A stretch of DNA of 64,000 bases, from contig NZ_CP037423.1 of the NCBI RefSeq assembly GCF_007754155.1, positions 4,928,865 to 4,992,864 on the forward strand. The letters are read 5' to 3'. The notes under the pieces are model-generated. The model did not search any database, had not been told where the DNA came from, and worked only from the letters and a program-made list of their open reading frames with translations. Source of the DNA: Stieleria neptunia. GTDB lineage: Bacteria > Planctomycetota > Planctomycetia > Pirellulales > Pirellulaceae. The position numbers were made by a program, and so were the translations under genes. Every line of letters starts with the position of its first letter. Within the stretch, counting starts at the first letter, position 1. Shown piece after piece: positions 28,631 to 38,111 of the stretch.

Positions 28631-31600
28631 ATGCCCGACTCCCAACTCGCCGCCGGCACCTATGAAGTCCTGCGTAATCGCTTGCGTGATGGCGCAGAGA
28701 ACCTGCGTGAACGTCTTGCCAAGCTGAACGAGTCGCGTGCGGAGGTGTTTGGCAACATCGAGACCAAGCTGATCTCGACCGAACGCGTCACCACCGAGCA
28801 CAATTGCGTGCCCCGCGATCTGGTCTCGATCGGCGACCAGTTCTTGTTCGGCTACAACGTGCAGTTCGGCTTGAAGACGGAAATCGATCTTTCGGATGTC
28901 TTTTCGGCCTACCGATTCGAAGACAACCAGTTCCACGAAGCCTCGTTGGATCTGATCGGCGACTCGCGTTTCCACAACGATTTCAGCGAACTGTACCGGT
29001 TTTACAAAGACACGCGGTTTTCGCGTTTCTATCGCTCCGGCCCGATGCTGCACATGGTGTTTCAGGTCGGCAAAACGAACCGAGATATCAAGTCGTTTAA
29101 ATGGCGGGTCGCGCCGGACGCGATCGAATACATCGACAACCGCAGCGATCACGAAGTCAAAGAGCCAGCGCAGCACGAATTCCGCTGGACACGCACCACC
29201 CGCGACCAACACCACTACGGCGACCATCCACACATCTCGATCGAAGACATCGTGTTTGTGGAAACCGTCGGCGGTGATCTGACGATCAAGGTCGAAAACA
29301 ACACCAGCAGCGGCGAAGGGATTTACTGCGAACCGGTCGACAATCCGGACCAAACCCTCGATGACGCGGAAATCTATTACGCGATCCTGGGCAATCTGGT
29401 GCTGTTGAAGATGAAGCCCTACCAGGAAGACCAATTCCGGTACCTGGTTTACAACAGCAAGATCCAGCAGGTCATCCGGCTGGACGAAATCGCCGCGGCG
29501 TGCGTCATGTTGCCGGGTGATCAAGGTCTGATTTTTCCCGGCGGCTATTACCTGCAAACCGGCGAATTCAAACGCTTCGAAACCGGGCTGGCCGACATGC
29601 GTTACCAACGCACCGTCGCGGCGTCCAACGGTGAAGACTACTTGTACCTGTTTTACGCGCCGATCTCGGGCACCTATGTTCAACTGCGTTACAACCTGAT
29701 CAAGCAGACCGTCGATACACCGCTGATCTGTCACGGGCAAACCTTCTTCGAACGCGGCGAGATGGTTTGTTTTCGCGGCCAAGAGGAAGCCCAAAAACAC
29801 CATGCCGTGCAAATCTGGCAGACTCCGTTCACCGGCCCCAATTTCGTCCCCGAGAACCAAACCGATTCGTTGCTGTTCAAGATCGGCAACAAAGAGATCG
29901 TCCGCGGGATGGCCGAGTGCAGCGAACTGCTGCAGTTGATCGACAAGGACGACAGCTACGAAGGCCTGTATCTGGATCTGAACAAGAAGTCGTCCGACAT
30001 CCTGGACAGCTACTTCTGGATCGACAAATCGGAAACGGAAAACCTGGCCGAGCCGTTGCAGACGATCCGCGAGGCCTCCAACGCGGCCGTCGAAGAATTC
30101 GACAAAGTGGTCCGCGCCCGACGCGAAACGAACTCGCGGACCAAGGAAGTCTCGACGGCGATCGAGGACTTGATCAAGAAGATCGAACGCAGTCGTTTCG
30201 AGTCGATCGATGACTTCGTTCAATCGTTGGCCGAATTGCGAACCCAACGTGGACACGCCCTGGGGCTGAAAGAACTGCGGTACGTCGATTTGGAGGTCGT
30301 CGAGGAACTGGAGACCACGACCGCCGAACGCAGCGAACGACTCAGCCGCCGATGCGTTGATTTCTTGCTGACACCCGGCGCGCTCGATCCCTACATCAAA
30401 CGCATCGCCTCGGCCAACGATCGCGTCGCCGAAGTCGCCACCGTCGCGGAATCAAAATCCTTGGGCGAAGAGATCGACGCCGCCGCATCCCAACTGGAAC
30501 TCCTGACCGAGACCGTCAGCAATCTGCGGATCGAGGATGCGACCAAGCGCACCGAGATCATCGACGCGATCGGCGACGTGTTTGCCTCGGTCAACCGCGT
30601 TCGCAGTGCGCTCAAGGCACGCACCACCGAGTTGGTCGGTGTCGAAGGTCGGGCCGAGTTTGCATCGCAATTGAAACTGCTCGAGCAAACCACGTCCGGC
30701 TACTTGGACGTTTGCGACAGCCCCGAACGCTGTGACGAATACCTGACCAAGGTCATGGTGCAATTGGAAGAACTGGAAGGCAAATTTGCCGAATTCGATG
30801 ACTTCATCGAACAGCTGGCCGTTCGTCGCGAAGAGGTCTACGCGGCGTTTGAGTCGCGAAAGGTCCAGTTGGTTGAGAAACGCAACCGCCGCGCCGAATC
30901 GCTCTCGTCGGCGGCCGATCGGATCCTCAAAGGCATCGACAATCGCGTCCGATCGATGGAATCGGCCGATGACATCGCGGCCTACTTCGCCGGCGATTTG
31001 ATGGTCGAAAAGGTTCGGGACATCATCGACCAACTGCAGGCCCTGGACGATGCCGTCCGTGTCGGAGATCTGCAAAGCCGGATGAAGACGATCCGCGAAG
31101 ATTCGGTTCGTCAGTTGAAGGATCGCCAAGATCTGTACGAAGATGGTGGCGACATCATTCGCCTGGGGAAACAAAAGTTCGCCGTCAACACACAGCCGCT
31201 GGATTTGACCACGGTCCTTCGCAACGATGCGATGTGTTTGCATTTGACCGGAACCCAGTTTTTTGCCCCGCTGCAAGACCCGGCGCTCTCCGACGCCAAG
31301 GATCTGTGGAATCAGGAGCTGATCAGCGAAAACCGCCACGTCTATCGGGCCGAGTTCTTGGCCGTGGACCTGTTCCAAAACCGACATTCGTTTGGGGGCA
31401 CGTTGACGGCGGAGAGTGTCACCCCCGCTTGGGTTCAATCGCAGATCGGCGGTCGGTTCGATCAGGGATATGCAAAAGGAGTTCACGATCATGACGCGGC
31501 AAGCATTCTAAAAGCCCTGCTCGAGATCGATGCGGAGATCGATCTTCTGGCCCATCCGCCCAGCGTGCGGGCCGCAAGTCTGCTCTGGTTTGGCAAACTG

Positions 31601-33883
31601 TTGGTGCCGAAGACGCGCAAAGAGATGACCGACTGGATCAGAGGGTTTGCCAAATTGGCCAAAGCCTATCCGAATGCCGAGCCGGCGGTTGAATTCCGCC
31701 AGCGACTGGCCGAGTTGGCCGAGGAAGACGCTCAGTACTGGGGGCCGCTGTTCGATCACAACGTCACCGCCGAGGCGATCGCGAATTACCTGTTCGATCA
31801 GCTGATCGACAGCTCACGAAAAAACGTTTGCAGTGCTCGCGCCGCGGGGCTCTTTCAAGCGTTCACCGATTCGGTCCCCGAAGTCGATCGCCAGAAATTG
31901 CTCGAAACCGCGATGAAGAGCAACGAAAGTGATCCGGTCCGCTCGTTCGTCTTGGCTCGCAACTGGGCCAAAGCATTTTTGGCAAATCATTCCGGCGGCG
32001 ATCAAGTCGATCCGGCGCACTACTACTTGGACGAATTGGCATGGATCATCCTGTCCGGTGACCCGTCGCATCTGCGGGTGGCCGAGGTGGCGGTCGCGAA
32101 ATCGCTGAGCGGGTTGGTCGGCAACCATGAACGAATCCAAGGCGGGACGATGGTGGTTCACTATCATGAACTGCTGCGACGCGTCGGACGCTACATGTTG
32201 GATGTCGTGCCGCGTTATCGAAAACTGAACGCGACCAAATCCAAACTTGTCGATGTGGCCCGTGACGACATGCGGCTGGACGAGTTCAAGCCGCGCGTGC
32301 TGACCAGCTTCGTGCGGAATCGACTGCTGGACGAAGTCTATTTGCCGCTGATCGGCGACAACCTGGCCAAGCAGATGGGGGCCGCGGGTGAGAACAAACG
32401 AACCGATCGCATGGGGCTGCTACTGCTGATCTCTCCGCCCGGCTACGGCAAAACGACGTTGATGGAATACATCGCCAATCGGCTCGGCCTGGTCTTCATG
32501 AAGATCAACGGACCGGCGATCGGGCATCAGGTCACCTCGCTAGACCCCGCCGAAGCCCCCAACGCCGCGGCGAAAGAAGAAGTCGAGCGATTGAATTTGG
32601 CGCTGGAGATGGGCGACAACGTGATGTTGTATCTGGATGACATCCAGCACACCCACCCCGAGTTTTTGCAGAAATTTATCTCGCTGTGCGATGCGACGCG
32701 AAAGATCGAAGGCGTCAGCAACGGGAAGACGAGAACCTACGATTTGCGTGGCCGACGCGTTTCGGTCGTGATGGCCGGCAACCCGTACACCGAAAGCGGC
32801 GACCGATTCCAAATTCCCGACATGTTGTCCAACCGCGCCGACGTTTACAACCTCGGCGAGATCATCGGGGAATCGGCCGATGCGTTTGAAATGAGCTACC
32901 TGGAAAACTGCTTGACCAGCAATCCGACGCTCGCGCCGCTGTCCTCGGCTTCGCCCGACGATGCCCGCGCCATCATCCGGGCCGCCGAGCGCGACACGAT
33001 GGAAGGCATCGAGCTGCAGGGCAATTTTTCACCGGACCAAGTCCGCGACATGTACGAGGTGATGCGAAAGCTGTTGCAGATCCGCGATGTCGTGCTGCGT
33101 GTCAACCGCGCGTACATCCGCAGCGCCGCCCAGGCCGACGCGTACCGCACCGAACCACCGTTCAAGCTGCAGGGCAGTTATCGAAACATGAATCGCATGG
33201 CGGAAAAAGTCGCCAGCGTGATGAACGCCAAAGAACTGCATTCGCTGATCGTCAGCAGCTACGAACAGGACGCCCAGACGCTGACGACCGACAACGAAGC
33301 GAACGTGCTGAAGTTCAAAGAGCTGATGGGGATCCTGACGCCCGAAGAAAAAGAACGTTGGGACAGCATCAAGTATGCGTTTGTCGAAAGCGTCCGCATG
33401 CAAGGGCTCGACAGCGAAGACCAGGCGGGGCAACTGATGCGACAACTGGCATCGATGCGAGACGGTTTGGAATCGATCCGACAGGTGATCTCACGAGCGA
33501 TCGCGGTCGGTGGCGACGGCACCGAAGAACGCATGGACGCTCGCATCGATGCCTTGCGTCACAGCATGACCGCATCGGCCGACCAGGTCGCGGCAAGTCT
33601 GAAATCGACCGGAGAGCAACTGCAACGGATCAGCGAACATCAAGCCAGCGCCCAGCCGCCCGACCAAAAGGTCTACGTGCAACACAAGGTTCCACGCGTG
33701 CTGGCGGATTTGATCAAGGGGCAATTCCACCTGATGCAGGAATGGCTAAGACCGATTTTGACCGAATCGATCGACAACGGACGCGACCTGGAGCGGTTGA
33801 AAGAGCAGCTCGACGCGATGCAGGCGAACTATCGAGAAATCGAATCCACCTTCGATGCAGCATCGGGCGACGAAACGACTTGA
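28631..33883 (+). CDS. Giant DUF3686-type AAA ATPase ('DNA repair ATPase')
   Basis: This 1750-residue cytoplasmic protein has an N-terminal half resembling DUF3686 (FGYNVQFGLKTEIDLSDVFS, IYCEPVDNPDQTLDDAEIYY), a long coiled-coil middle (about 480-850), and a C-terminal AAA domain. Walker A is SPPGYGKTT (Lys1274), Walker B is MLYLDDIQH (Asp1336-Asp1337), and VVMAGNPYTESGDRF may be the sensor region. The last 250 residues are again coiled coil. Family members are annotated as DNA repair ATPases without proven function. GGGAG at 28619-28623 supports ATG 28631. Its position after a YqiJ-flotillin pair suggests it remodels a membrane-associated complex or works in envelope stress. Confidence 0.85.
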   Translation: MPDSQLAAGTYEVLRNRLRDGAENLRERLAKLNESRAEVFGNIETKLISTERVTTEHNCVPRDLVSIGDQFLFGYNVQFGLKTEIDLSDVFSAYRFEDNQFHEASLDLIGDSRFHNDFSELYRFYKDTRFSRFYRSGPMLHMVFQVGKTNRDIKSFKWRVAPDAIEYIDNRSDHEVKEPAQHEFRWTRTTRDQHHYGDHPHISIEDIVFVETVGGDLTIKVENNTSSGEGIYCEPVDNPDQTLDDAEIYYAILGNLVLLKMKPYQEDQFRYLVYNSKIQQVIRLDEIAAACVMLPGDQGLIFPGGYYLQTGEFKRFETGLADMRYQRTVAASNGEDYLYLFYAPISGTYVQLRYNLIKQTVDTPLICHGQTFFERGEMVCFRGQEEAQKHHAVQIWQTPFTGPNFVPENQTDSLLFKIGNKEIVRGMAECSELLQLIDKDDSYEGLYLDLNKKSSDILDSYFWIDKSETENLAEPLQTIREASNAAVEEFDKVVRARRETNSRTKEVSTAIEDLIKKIERSRFESIDDFVQSLAELRTQRGHALGLKELRYVDLEVVEELETTTAERSERLSRRCVDFLLTPGALDPYIKRIASANDRVAEVATVAESKSLGEEIDAAASQLELLTETVSNLRIEDATKRTEIIDAIGDVFASVNRVRSALKARTTELVGVEGRAEFASQLKLLEQTTSGYLDVCDSPERCDEYLTKVMVQLEELEGKFAEFDDFIEQLAVRREEVYAAFESRKVQLVEKRNRRAESLSSAADRILKGIDNRVRSMESADDIAAYFAGDLMVEKVRDIIDQLQALDDAVRVGDLQSRMKTIREDSVRQLKDRQDLYEDGGDIIRLGKQKFAVNTQPLDLTTVLRNDAMCLHLTGTQFFAPLQDPALSDAKDLWNQELISENRHVYRAEFLAVDLFQNRHSFGGTLTAESVTPAWVQSQIGGRFDQGYAKGVHDHDAASILKALLEIDAEIDLLAHPPSVRAASLLWFGKLLVPKTRKEMTDWIRGFAKLAKAYPNAEPAVEFRQRLAELAEEDAQYWGPLFDHNVTAEAIANYLFDQLIDSSRKNVCSARAAGLFQAFTDSVPEVDRQKLLETAMKSNESDPVRSFVLARNWAKAFLANHSGGDQVDPAHYYLDELAWIILSGDPSHLRVAEVAVAKSLSGLVGNHERIQGGTMVVHYHELLRRVGRYMLDVVPRYRKLNATKSKLVDVARDDMRLDEFKPRVLTSFVRNRLLDEVYLPLIGDNLAKQMGAAGENKRTDRMGLLLLISPPGYGKTTLMEYIANRLGLVFMKINGPAIGHQVTSLDPAEAPNAAAKEEVERLNLALEMGDNVMLYLDDIQHTHPEFLQKFISLCDATRKIEGVSNGKTRTYDLRGRRVSVVMAGNPYTESGDRFQIPDMLSNRADVYNLGEIIGESADAFEMSYLENCLTSNPTLAPLSSASPDDARAIIRAAERDTMEGIELQGNFSPDQVRDMYEVMRKLLQIRDVVLRVNRAYIRSAAQADAYRTEPPFKLQGSYRNMNRMAEKVASVMNAKELHSLIVSSYEQDAQTLTTDNEANVLKFKELMGILTPEEKERWDSIKYAFVESVRMQGLDSEDQAGQLMRQLASMRDGLESIRQVISRAIAVGGDGTEERMDARIDALRHSMTASADQVAASLKSTGEQLQRISEHQASAQPPDQKVYVQHKVPRVLADLIKGQFHLMQEWLRPILTESIDNGRDLERLKEQLDAMQANYREIESTFDAASGDETT

Positions 33884-34154
33884 TCGGCGTCCGCACAACC
33901 CTCCCAACCGACAAACTGTCCCACCGACTCTTCGCTCCCCACTGGCGAAGTGGGCAAACAGTCAGGCAAAATGGTGAAGCTGGCGCGGCGTTGTTGAGCC
34001 GAAACACCGGTTTTTCCACTCTTTTTTTGGCATTCGGCTAACGAACTGCGTAACCTTAACCGGTGGCATTGCCGACAGGCCGCCCAGCGCTCGATTGATC
34101 CAGCGTTCGTTTGATCGCGTTCCATGTTTAGTTGCTTCAGAAGGTCCCCACGCG

Positions 34155-35732
34155 ATGTTTCGCCCGTTCCCCTTCAGTCTGTTCTCCCGCAATCTGGTTC
34201 TCGCCGGTTCCGCCGTCTGTCTGTTGAGCGGTGGGGCCAGCGCCCAGGATTTCTGCTATCCCCAGGCCTACCGGCTCCAGCCGACGACCAGCTACGAACG
34301 ACAAACGGTGCAGCGGATGCGACCGGTGTACCGCACCGAGATGGTCGAAGAACAAGTCAAATCGTTCCGGCCCGTCGTCCGCACTCGCACCGAAGTGCGC
34401 GAAGTGACGGTGCCCGTCAACACCGTCGAAACCTCCTACAAAGAAGAGCGTTTCACCGTTTGGAAGCCCGTCACGGAGACCAGTTACCGAGACGAAACGT
34501 ACACCGAAACCGAATACGTCACCGAGACGTCCGAGCGTGAGGAGCAATACACGACGTATCGCCCTGTGACCGAAACCAAGATGTACCAGCAGCAATACAC
34601 GGTGCAACGGCCCGTCACCGAAACCAGCTACTACGAGCAGCAGTACACCGTTCAGCGCCCCGTGGTCGAGACGCAGATGCGGACGCAGCAGCACACGACG
34701 CTGCGTCCCCAAACGACGATGGTCAACCAGACCGTCGACGCCGGCGGTTATGTCCCCCAAACCACGGTCACTCCCGGCTCGGTGGGCTACGGATTGCAGT
34801 ATCAACGGGGATTGTACGCGACGCCCGGTCCGCTCGGTCTGTTTGCCCGTGTCCATGGCGGCTACGTTGCCAAGCCGGTCGTCACCCCGCCGACGACGCA
34901 AACCCAGTACGTATACCGGCCCAACTACATCCAACAACAGGTCGCGCAGACGTCCTACATGCCCGTCACCGAGCAGGTGCAAGTGCCGGTCCAGGTCCAG
35001 CGGATGCAAAGCGAAGTGGTCACCCAAAAAGTCCCGGTCCAGACGACGCGGATGCAGACCGAAGTGGTCACCCAAAACGTCCCCGTCCAGTCGACGCGGA
35101 TGGTGCCGACCACGATGGTCCGCAAGGTTCCCTATGTCGTTCAGCGGCCGGTCACCAAAACCATGACCCGCAAGGTGCCCGTCACGCAGCAACGTTGGAT
35201 CACCGAAGAACAGGTGCGGAAAGTGCCGGTGCAAACCAGCAAGATTCGCTACGAGACGAAAAAGGTGCCGCAGACCGTCCAGTACACCGAATACGAAGAG
35301 GTCATTCAGACGGTCCGTCGTCCGGTGACCCGTCAAGTTTATGAACCCTACACCGAGACCGTCCTGGTGCCGCGTCAAACCGTGATGCGTGTGCCGATGT
35401 CCTACTACGACCCCTTCGGCAGCGCCATCACCCACGGCTTCTCGTCGTTCTCCGAAACCAGCAGTTCGTCGTCGACGATCACCCAGCCGTCCAGCGACTC
35501 CCAGATGAGTCTGAAGCCGGCCGAATCCTTCGACGCCGCACCAAGGACGGGTTTAAAGAGCATCGAGACGACCGGTCCCGAGCCGGCCCAGGACGAAAAT
35601 GACGCGATCGAGCTGAACCGTCCCGAATTAGAGAGCGACAGCGATTTGCCCGCCCCCGCAGGCGGCGGTGCATCCATGATGGACGCCGGCTGGAAGATCC
35701 AGTGGAATCCGCCCCTGTCGCGAAGCATCTGA
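34155..35732 (+). CDS. YTV-repeat secreted/surface protein
   Basis: This 525-residue exported protein has a signal peptide (NLVLAGSAVCLLSGGASA) and dozens of short repeats of the forms QYTVQRPVTET, TTRMQTEVVTQNVPVQ and RKVPVTQQR. The YTV-type repeat (PF07639) is a planctomycete-specific family of unknown function. The sequence is rich in Thr, Val, Gln and Tyr, expected to form beta structure, and ends in a Ser-rich, acidic tail. I chose ATG 34155 because the signal peptide starts soon after it. An earlier in-frame ATG at 34095 gives an improbable leader. It follows the AAA gene by 271 bp and may be independently expressed. Confidence 0.85.
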   Translation: MFRPFPFSLFSRNLVLAGSAVCLLSGGASAQDFCYPQAYRLQPTTSYERQTVQRMRPVYRTEMVEEQVKSFRPVVRTRTEVREVTVPVNTVETSYKEERFTVWKPVTETSYRDETYTETEYVTETSEREEQYTTYRPVTETKMYQQQYTVQRPVTETSYYEQQYTVQRPVVETQMRTQQHTTLRPQTTMVNQTVDAGGYVPQTTVTPGSVGYGLQYQRGLYATPGPLGLFARVHGGYVAKPVVTPPTTQTQYVYRPNYIQQQVAQTSYMPVTEQVQVPVQVQRMQSEVVTQKVPVQTTRMQTEVVTQNVPVQSTRMVPTTMVRKVPYVVQRPVTKTMTRKVPVTQQRWITEEQVRKVPVQTSKIRYETKKVPQTVQYTEYEEVIQTVRRPVTRQVYEPYTETVLVPRQTVMRVPMSYYDPFGSAITHGFSSFSETSSSSSTITQPSSDSQMSLKPAESFDAAPRTGLKSIETTGPEPAQDENDAIELNRPELESDSDLPAPAGGGASMMDAGWKIQWNPPLSRSI

Positions 35733-35748
35733 TCCGCCGACCGCTTTC

Positions 35749-36031
35749 CGCACGCACGACGGGCCCTTCCGGTTTCGCACGTACGATGGCCCTTCCGGTT
35801 TCGCACGTACGATGGCCCTTCCGGTTTCGCACGTACGATGGCCCTTCCGGTTTCGCACGTACGATGGCCCTTCCGGTTTCGCACGTACGACGGCCCTTCC
35901 GGGCCGTCGTCCAGAGGGCTCGCCCCGACGACCAAGAAAGCACGTCGCACAACCGTCCGCACGTACGACGGCCCTTCCGGGCCGTCGTCAGGAGGGCTCA
36001 CCCCGACGACCAAGAAAGGACGTCGCACAAC
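35749..36031. repeat. 26-bp tandem array plus duplicated 74-bp block
   Basis: Six units based on CGCACGTACGATGGCCCTTC plus CGGTTT start at 35749, 35776, 35802, 35828, 35854 and 35880; the last runs into a hairpin (GACGGCCC-TTCC-GGGCCGTC). The block at 35880-35953 is repeated at 35959-36031 with few changes. The period is not a multiple of three and there are no spacers, so it is neither coding nor CRISPR. Confidence 0.9.
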
Positions 36032-36200
36032 AATCCCCCGACCGGATTGCACTCAATCGACGAAATCGATCGTCTTCGCCGCGTTTCGCGTCTTGCCCAA
36101 GCTGGACAGCCCCATCAGGCGATTCCCGGTCGCTGCGAGACAGCGACCGGGGGCGGCTAACCCGGATATTGCATCCGCTGATACGATTCCCCCTATAGCG

Positions 36201-36267
36201 CGAAAGCCTTAGTTCGTGTATCTATTGGAGTTACGACACTTCACAGAACACGAAACCAAGGCTTTCG
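36201..36267 (+). promoter_or_regulatory. Hairpin just before the IS1380 transposase start
   Basis: CGAAAGCCTTAGTTCGTG (36201-36218) pairs with CACGAAACCAAGGCTTTCG (36249-36267), ending three bases before the ATG. Such leaders in insertion sequences block translation of transcripts that read in from outside. Confidence 0.55.
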
Positions 36268-36270
36268 GCA

Positions 36271-37728
36271 ATGACAAAGCGTAATCGAAAACGTCCCGCA
36301 TTGAAACGCCTCCGCAGGCAGGCCGTTGAGGTGGATTTCAACGGCGGATCGCTCACCTCCGACGGAGGCCTCGTCCTGCTTCGTGAAGTCGACAAAAAGC
36401 TCAATTTGATCGAGCGGATTGACCAAGCCATCGACGACCCACGTGATCCGTTTCACACCAAGCATTCGCAAGCGGAAATCCTCATCAGTCGAATCTTTGC
36501 GATCGCTGCAGGATACGAAGATGCAAACGATCAACAGCATCTTCGCAACGATGCCGCCTTTCAAGTCGCCGCCGGACGGACCCCTCGAATCAATGCCGGG
36601 GCGGACGACGATGAAGATCCCACTCTGGCAAGTCCCTCGACGCATTCGCGATTTGAAAATCGAATCGGCAAAAAAGAACTCTTCGAGCTCAGCAAGATCC
36701 TCGTTGATATTTTCCTTGACAGCTTCGACACCCCGCCTGGTGAAATCACGCTCGATCTAGACGCAACGGACGACAAGGTACACGGCGAGCAAGAAAGAAG
36801 GGCTTTCAATGCCTACTACGACAGTTACTGCTTCCAACCGCTGTACGTATTTTGCGGCGACCAACTTCTCGTCTCTTATCTTCGTACGGCCAATCTCGGT
36901 GATGCACACCACGCACGCGGGATCACAAAATTACTCGTCGCAAGGATCCGCAAACGATGGCCTCAGGTCAAAATTACCCTTCGTGGTGACGGAGGCTTTG
37001 CGATCGAACGCCTGATGCGTTGGTGCGACAAAAACGATGTCCACTACATCTTTGGTTTGCCCAAGAATAAGGTTTTAGTCAAGGAAATTGCTTGCGAAAT
37101 GACACGGGCAAGAATCCTTCGATCACACCGGGGTGGGAAACAAGCCTGCTTCAAATGGTTTCGCTATCGCACCGGCAGGACTTGGGACCGCCATCGCTGG
37201 GTGGTCGGCAAAGCAGAGTACACTGGCAAAGGCCCCAATCCTCGCTTCGTCGTAACAAACCGTTTCTCAAGTGATGGCATTGTCGACACGACCTACCATC
37301 GACCGATGGTCAACGGCAAAAGGCAACCGTTGCAAGTTAAGACTCCAGGAACATGGTGTTCTGTCGCCTTTGACCCGGAGAAGTTTTATCGAGAGCACTA
37401 CTGCATGCGTGGCGAGATGGAGAATCGGATCAAAGAACAACAGCTTTGCCTGTTCGCTGATCGCACCAGTTGCACCCGTTTTATTGCCAATCAGTTCCGC
37501 GTGATGCTTTCATCATTTGCTTACGTTCTACTCGATGGGGTGCGTCGCCTGGGCCTGAGTGGAACGAAACATAGTCGTCTACGCGTGGACACAATTCGAT
37601 TGCGTCTATTGAAAATTGCAGCACGCGTGCGTGTGACTTGCCGTCGTGTGATCTTTCATCTCTGCAGCCACTGCCCCTGGGAACCGCTGTTCAATCAGGT
37701 GCTGACGCGTCTTTGTCGTAGCGACTAG
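36271..37728 (+). CDS. IS1380-family transposase
   Basis: This 485-residue DDE transposase carries the family N-terminus (VEVDFNGGSLTSDGGLVLLRE). The first Asp is in ITLDLDATDDKVHGEQE, the second in ITLRGDGGFA, and the Glu in MRGEMENRIKEQQL, followed by FRVMLSSFAYVLLDGVRR. It cuts and pastes the surrounding element. The frame is undamaged and the element ends are intact, so it could be active. A leader hairpin directly precedes the start codon. Confidence 0.95.
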   Translation: MTKRNRKRPALKRLRRQAVEVDFNGGSLTSDGGLVLLREVDKKLNLIERIDQAIDDPRDPFHTKHSQAEILISRIFAIAAGYEDANDQQHLRNDAAFQVAAGRTPRINAGADDDEDPTLASPSTHSRFENRIGKKELFELSKILVDIFLDSFDTPPGEITLDLDATDDKVHGEQERRAFNAYYDSYCFQPLYVFCGDQLLVSYLRTANLGDAHHARGITKLLVARIRKRWPQVKITLRGDGGFAIERLMRWCDKNDVHYIFGLPKNKVLVKEIACEMTRARILRSHRGGKQACFKWFRYRTGRTWDRHRWVVGKAEYTGKGPNPRFVVTNRFSSDGIVDTTYHRPMVNGKRQPLQVKTPGTWCSVAFDPEKFYREHYCMRGEMENRIKEQQLCLFADRTSCTRFIANQFRVMLSSFAYVLLDGVRRLGLSGTKHSRLRVDTIRLRLLKIAARVRVTCRRVIFHLCSHCPWEPLFNQVLTRLCRSD

Positions 37729-37901
37729 CTACCCCCATCGCATCGCGATTCATCACCCAGCGACAATTTTGTCCTCTGGGGGTGGGGGGCCTCTGCCCAA
37801 AGCCAATCAATTGCAGCGAAAATCGGCCATAATAGGCAACGCCGCCGTAACTCAGTCCAAAATCACAGTCAACCACTCAGCGGATGCAATATCCGGGCTA
37901 A

Positions 37902-38111
37902 AGCCTGCACACCAACACGAAAGCCCGTGCCCTTGGAGTGGGACACCTTCGTCTGCCTCGATCGCCGCTGAAATCGTTTTGCCCCCATCGTTTGGCCGAT
38001 CCGTCGCGGACGTGGCATCGTGTTGACTCTGCAAAACACTCAACGGTGCGATTTTGGCGCCCGAGTAACTGAATCGTTTGGCAGAGCCCGAAATCATGCT
38101 GCGAAACAGAG
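37902..38111. other. Intergenic region right of IS1380
   Basis: Together with 37729-37897 this makes about 380 bases without a gene. The first part is the IS right end; the rest contains no recognised feature before the convergent desaturase gene. Confidence 0.5.

Larger units (their letters stand above)
36161..37897 (+). mobile_element. Intact IS1380-family insertion sequence
   Basis: The element has perfect 21-bp terminal inverted repeats at 36161-36181 and 37877-37897 containing CCGGATATTGCATCCGCTGA. It is flanked by a 4-bp direct duplication, CTAA, at 36157-36160 and 37898-37901. Length is 1737 bp with one full-length transposase gene. Joining the flanks restores a continuous intergenic sequence, so the insertion looks recent and did not break a gene I can recognise. 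Confidence 0.95.

Noticed and set aside
28445..30256. A 603-residue minus-strand frame opposite the AAA ATPase gene
   Set aside because: It is an antisense shadow created by GC-rich third positions; the opposite strand has clear conserved domains.
35749..35910. The 26-bp tandem units as a CRISPR array or a repeat protein gene
   Set aside because: Units abut without spacers, so it is not CRISPR. The period is not a multiple of three, so the same motif would shift frame at every unit.
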